Assembly (NCBI GenBank): GCA_024710405.1
Contig: JANJUV010000019.1
Location: 248,001-312,000 of the forward strand
Direction of reading: 5' to 3'
Length of the DNA: 64,000 nucleotides
DNA from: Bacteroidales bacterium
GTDB lineage: Bacteria; Bacteroidota; Bacteroidia; Bacteroidales; F082
In this document: piece after piece, positions 63,499 through 64,000 of the stretch
Numbering within the stretch: the stretch's first letter is position 1
How the letters are laid out: each line of letters begins with the position of its first letter
Translations under genes and position numbers: made by a program
The notes under the pieces: model-generated
Databases searched by the model: none
What the model was told of the DNA's origin: nothing
What the model saw: the letters and a program-made list of their open reading frames with translations, nothing else

Positions 63499-64000
63499 TT
63501 GAAAATCAGTTTCATCGTTTTGGTATTGAATTCAAATGGAGCAATTTGCGCAAGAGTCTTCTGTCCGAAAATGAAGCCGTACTTCAAATTGTGATGAACG
63601 GTGATATCCACATTGTTCAGTGTTCTTTCACCAACACGTAGTTCTTTGATAGTGAATACAGCTTTATCAGCAATAGAACCGGCTGTGATGATGTTGTCGG
63701 TTTCACCTTTAAAGTTGTCTTTAGTAATCACTCCTTTTCTGAGTAATTCCAATGCTTTTTCGAGCGAGACTGAGGGCTGTGAGTTACGGTCGTACGTAAA
63801 TTCGTCGTTGTGGCCATCGAGATTGAAAGCAACGATAAACGCGCCTGTTTTATCTTCTGTTCTGAAGGTGCTGAATGCCTCATCAGGATTGATCAGGATC
63901 TGCACTTGCTGATCAATGGGTTGATTGGATGGTTTTGGCACAAAATCTTTGCTAAGCACTTTGAATTCAGTACGCCTGTTGAGCTGGTGGGCCGCTTCTT
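63495..64000 (-). CDS. OmpA-family protein, C-terminal part, with degenerate retropepsin-like domain (5' end outside window)
   Basis: The frame is open to the window edge; the GTG at 63959 is only an apparent start. Upstream of it the frame continues with EAAHQLNRRTEFKV, the closing motif of an OmpA peptidoglycan-binding domain. It is followed by a about 120-residue domain that resembles a clan AA aspartic protease: FNLDGHNDEFTYDRNSQPS at the place of the DTGAS loop, KALELLRKGVITKDNF, ITAGSIADKAVFTIKELRVG and GFIFGQKTLAQIAPFEF. The catalytic Asp is kept but the DTG triad is lost. The protein is presumably outer-membrane associated; it is coupled to purM. Confidence 0.78.
   Translation of the reverse strand, partial: EAAHQLNRRTEFKVLSKDFVPKPSNQPIDQQVQILINPDEAFSTFRTEDKTGAFIVAFNLDGHNDEFTYDRNSQPSVSLEKALELLRKGVITKDNFKGETDNIITAGSIADKAVFTIKELRVGERTLNNVDITVHHNLKYGFIFGQKTLAQIAPFEFNTKTMKLIFK

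Overview
The window is a chromosomal segment from a member of the Bacteroidota. The evidence is: four large secreted proteins with type IX secretion (T9SS) C-terminal sorting domains, -7 promoter elements of the TAnnTTTG type, an alternative complex III (ACIII) gene set, a fused CcoN-CcoO oxidase, and the purM-prfA-pyrF and lemA-TPM-TPM neighbourhoods. The sequence does not settle the family or genus. No prophage, insertion sequence, CRISPR array or complete mobile element is visible.

Layout. 1-588: end of a thiamine operon (thiF C-terminus, thiS), convergent with a TylF-like methyltransferase. 1557-1631: a stand-alone tRNA-Val(UAC) with its own promoter and terminator. 1749-22905: four T9SS-exported proteins built from shared modules, interspersed with a GNAT-like protein, a decayed AT-rich AAA/DUF4143 ATPase pseudogene, a heptanucleotide repeat, prfC, rsmE, a DUF4159 protein and an AlgX/AlgJ-like protein.

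22909-52826: a respiratory island of about 30 kb, almost entirely on the minus strand. In transcription order it holds ACIII (actA-B-C-D-F-E, closed by a terminator), slyD, a DUF3365 haem protein with the copper ATPase ccoI, the cbb3 oxidase and its assembly genes (ccoS, ccoNO, ccoQ, ccoP, ccoG, ccoH, a TauE/SafE-like protein), a cytochrome c lipoprotein with a His-rich DUF4920 lipoprotein, an A2-type caa3 oxidase (SCO, coxA, coxC, coxD, coxB), haem O synthase, and a TonB-dependent receptor. One plus-strand LruC-domain lipoprotein interrupts it. Together these encode quinol oxidation by ACIII, c-type cytochrome carriers, a low-affinity (caa3) and a high-affinity (cbb3) terminal oxidase, and much of the copper and haem supply they need.

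53077-64000: housekeeping genes (TPM/TPM/lemA, htpG, a METTL25-like methyltransferase, a DUF554 protein, ilvE, pyrF, prfA, purM) and the C-terminus of an OmpA-family protein that carries a degenerate retropepsin-like domain and runs off the window.

The signals I consider most worth following are: a near-identical 17-bp palindrome (7-1-7 core) upstream of both the SCO/caa3 and the cbb3 operons; a papain-like domain with Ser where the catalytic Cys should be and an EF-hand insertion; domain shuffling among the T9SS proteins; and the heptamer repeat upstream of prfC.
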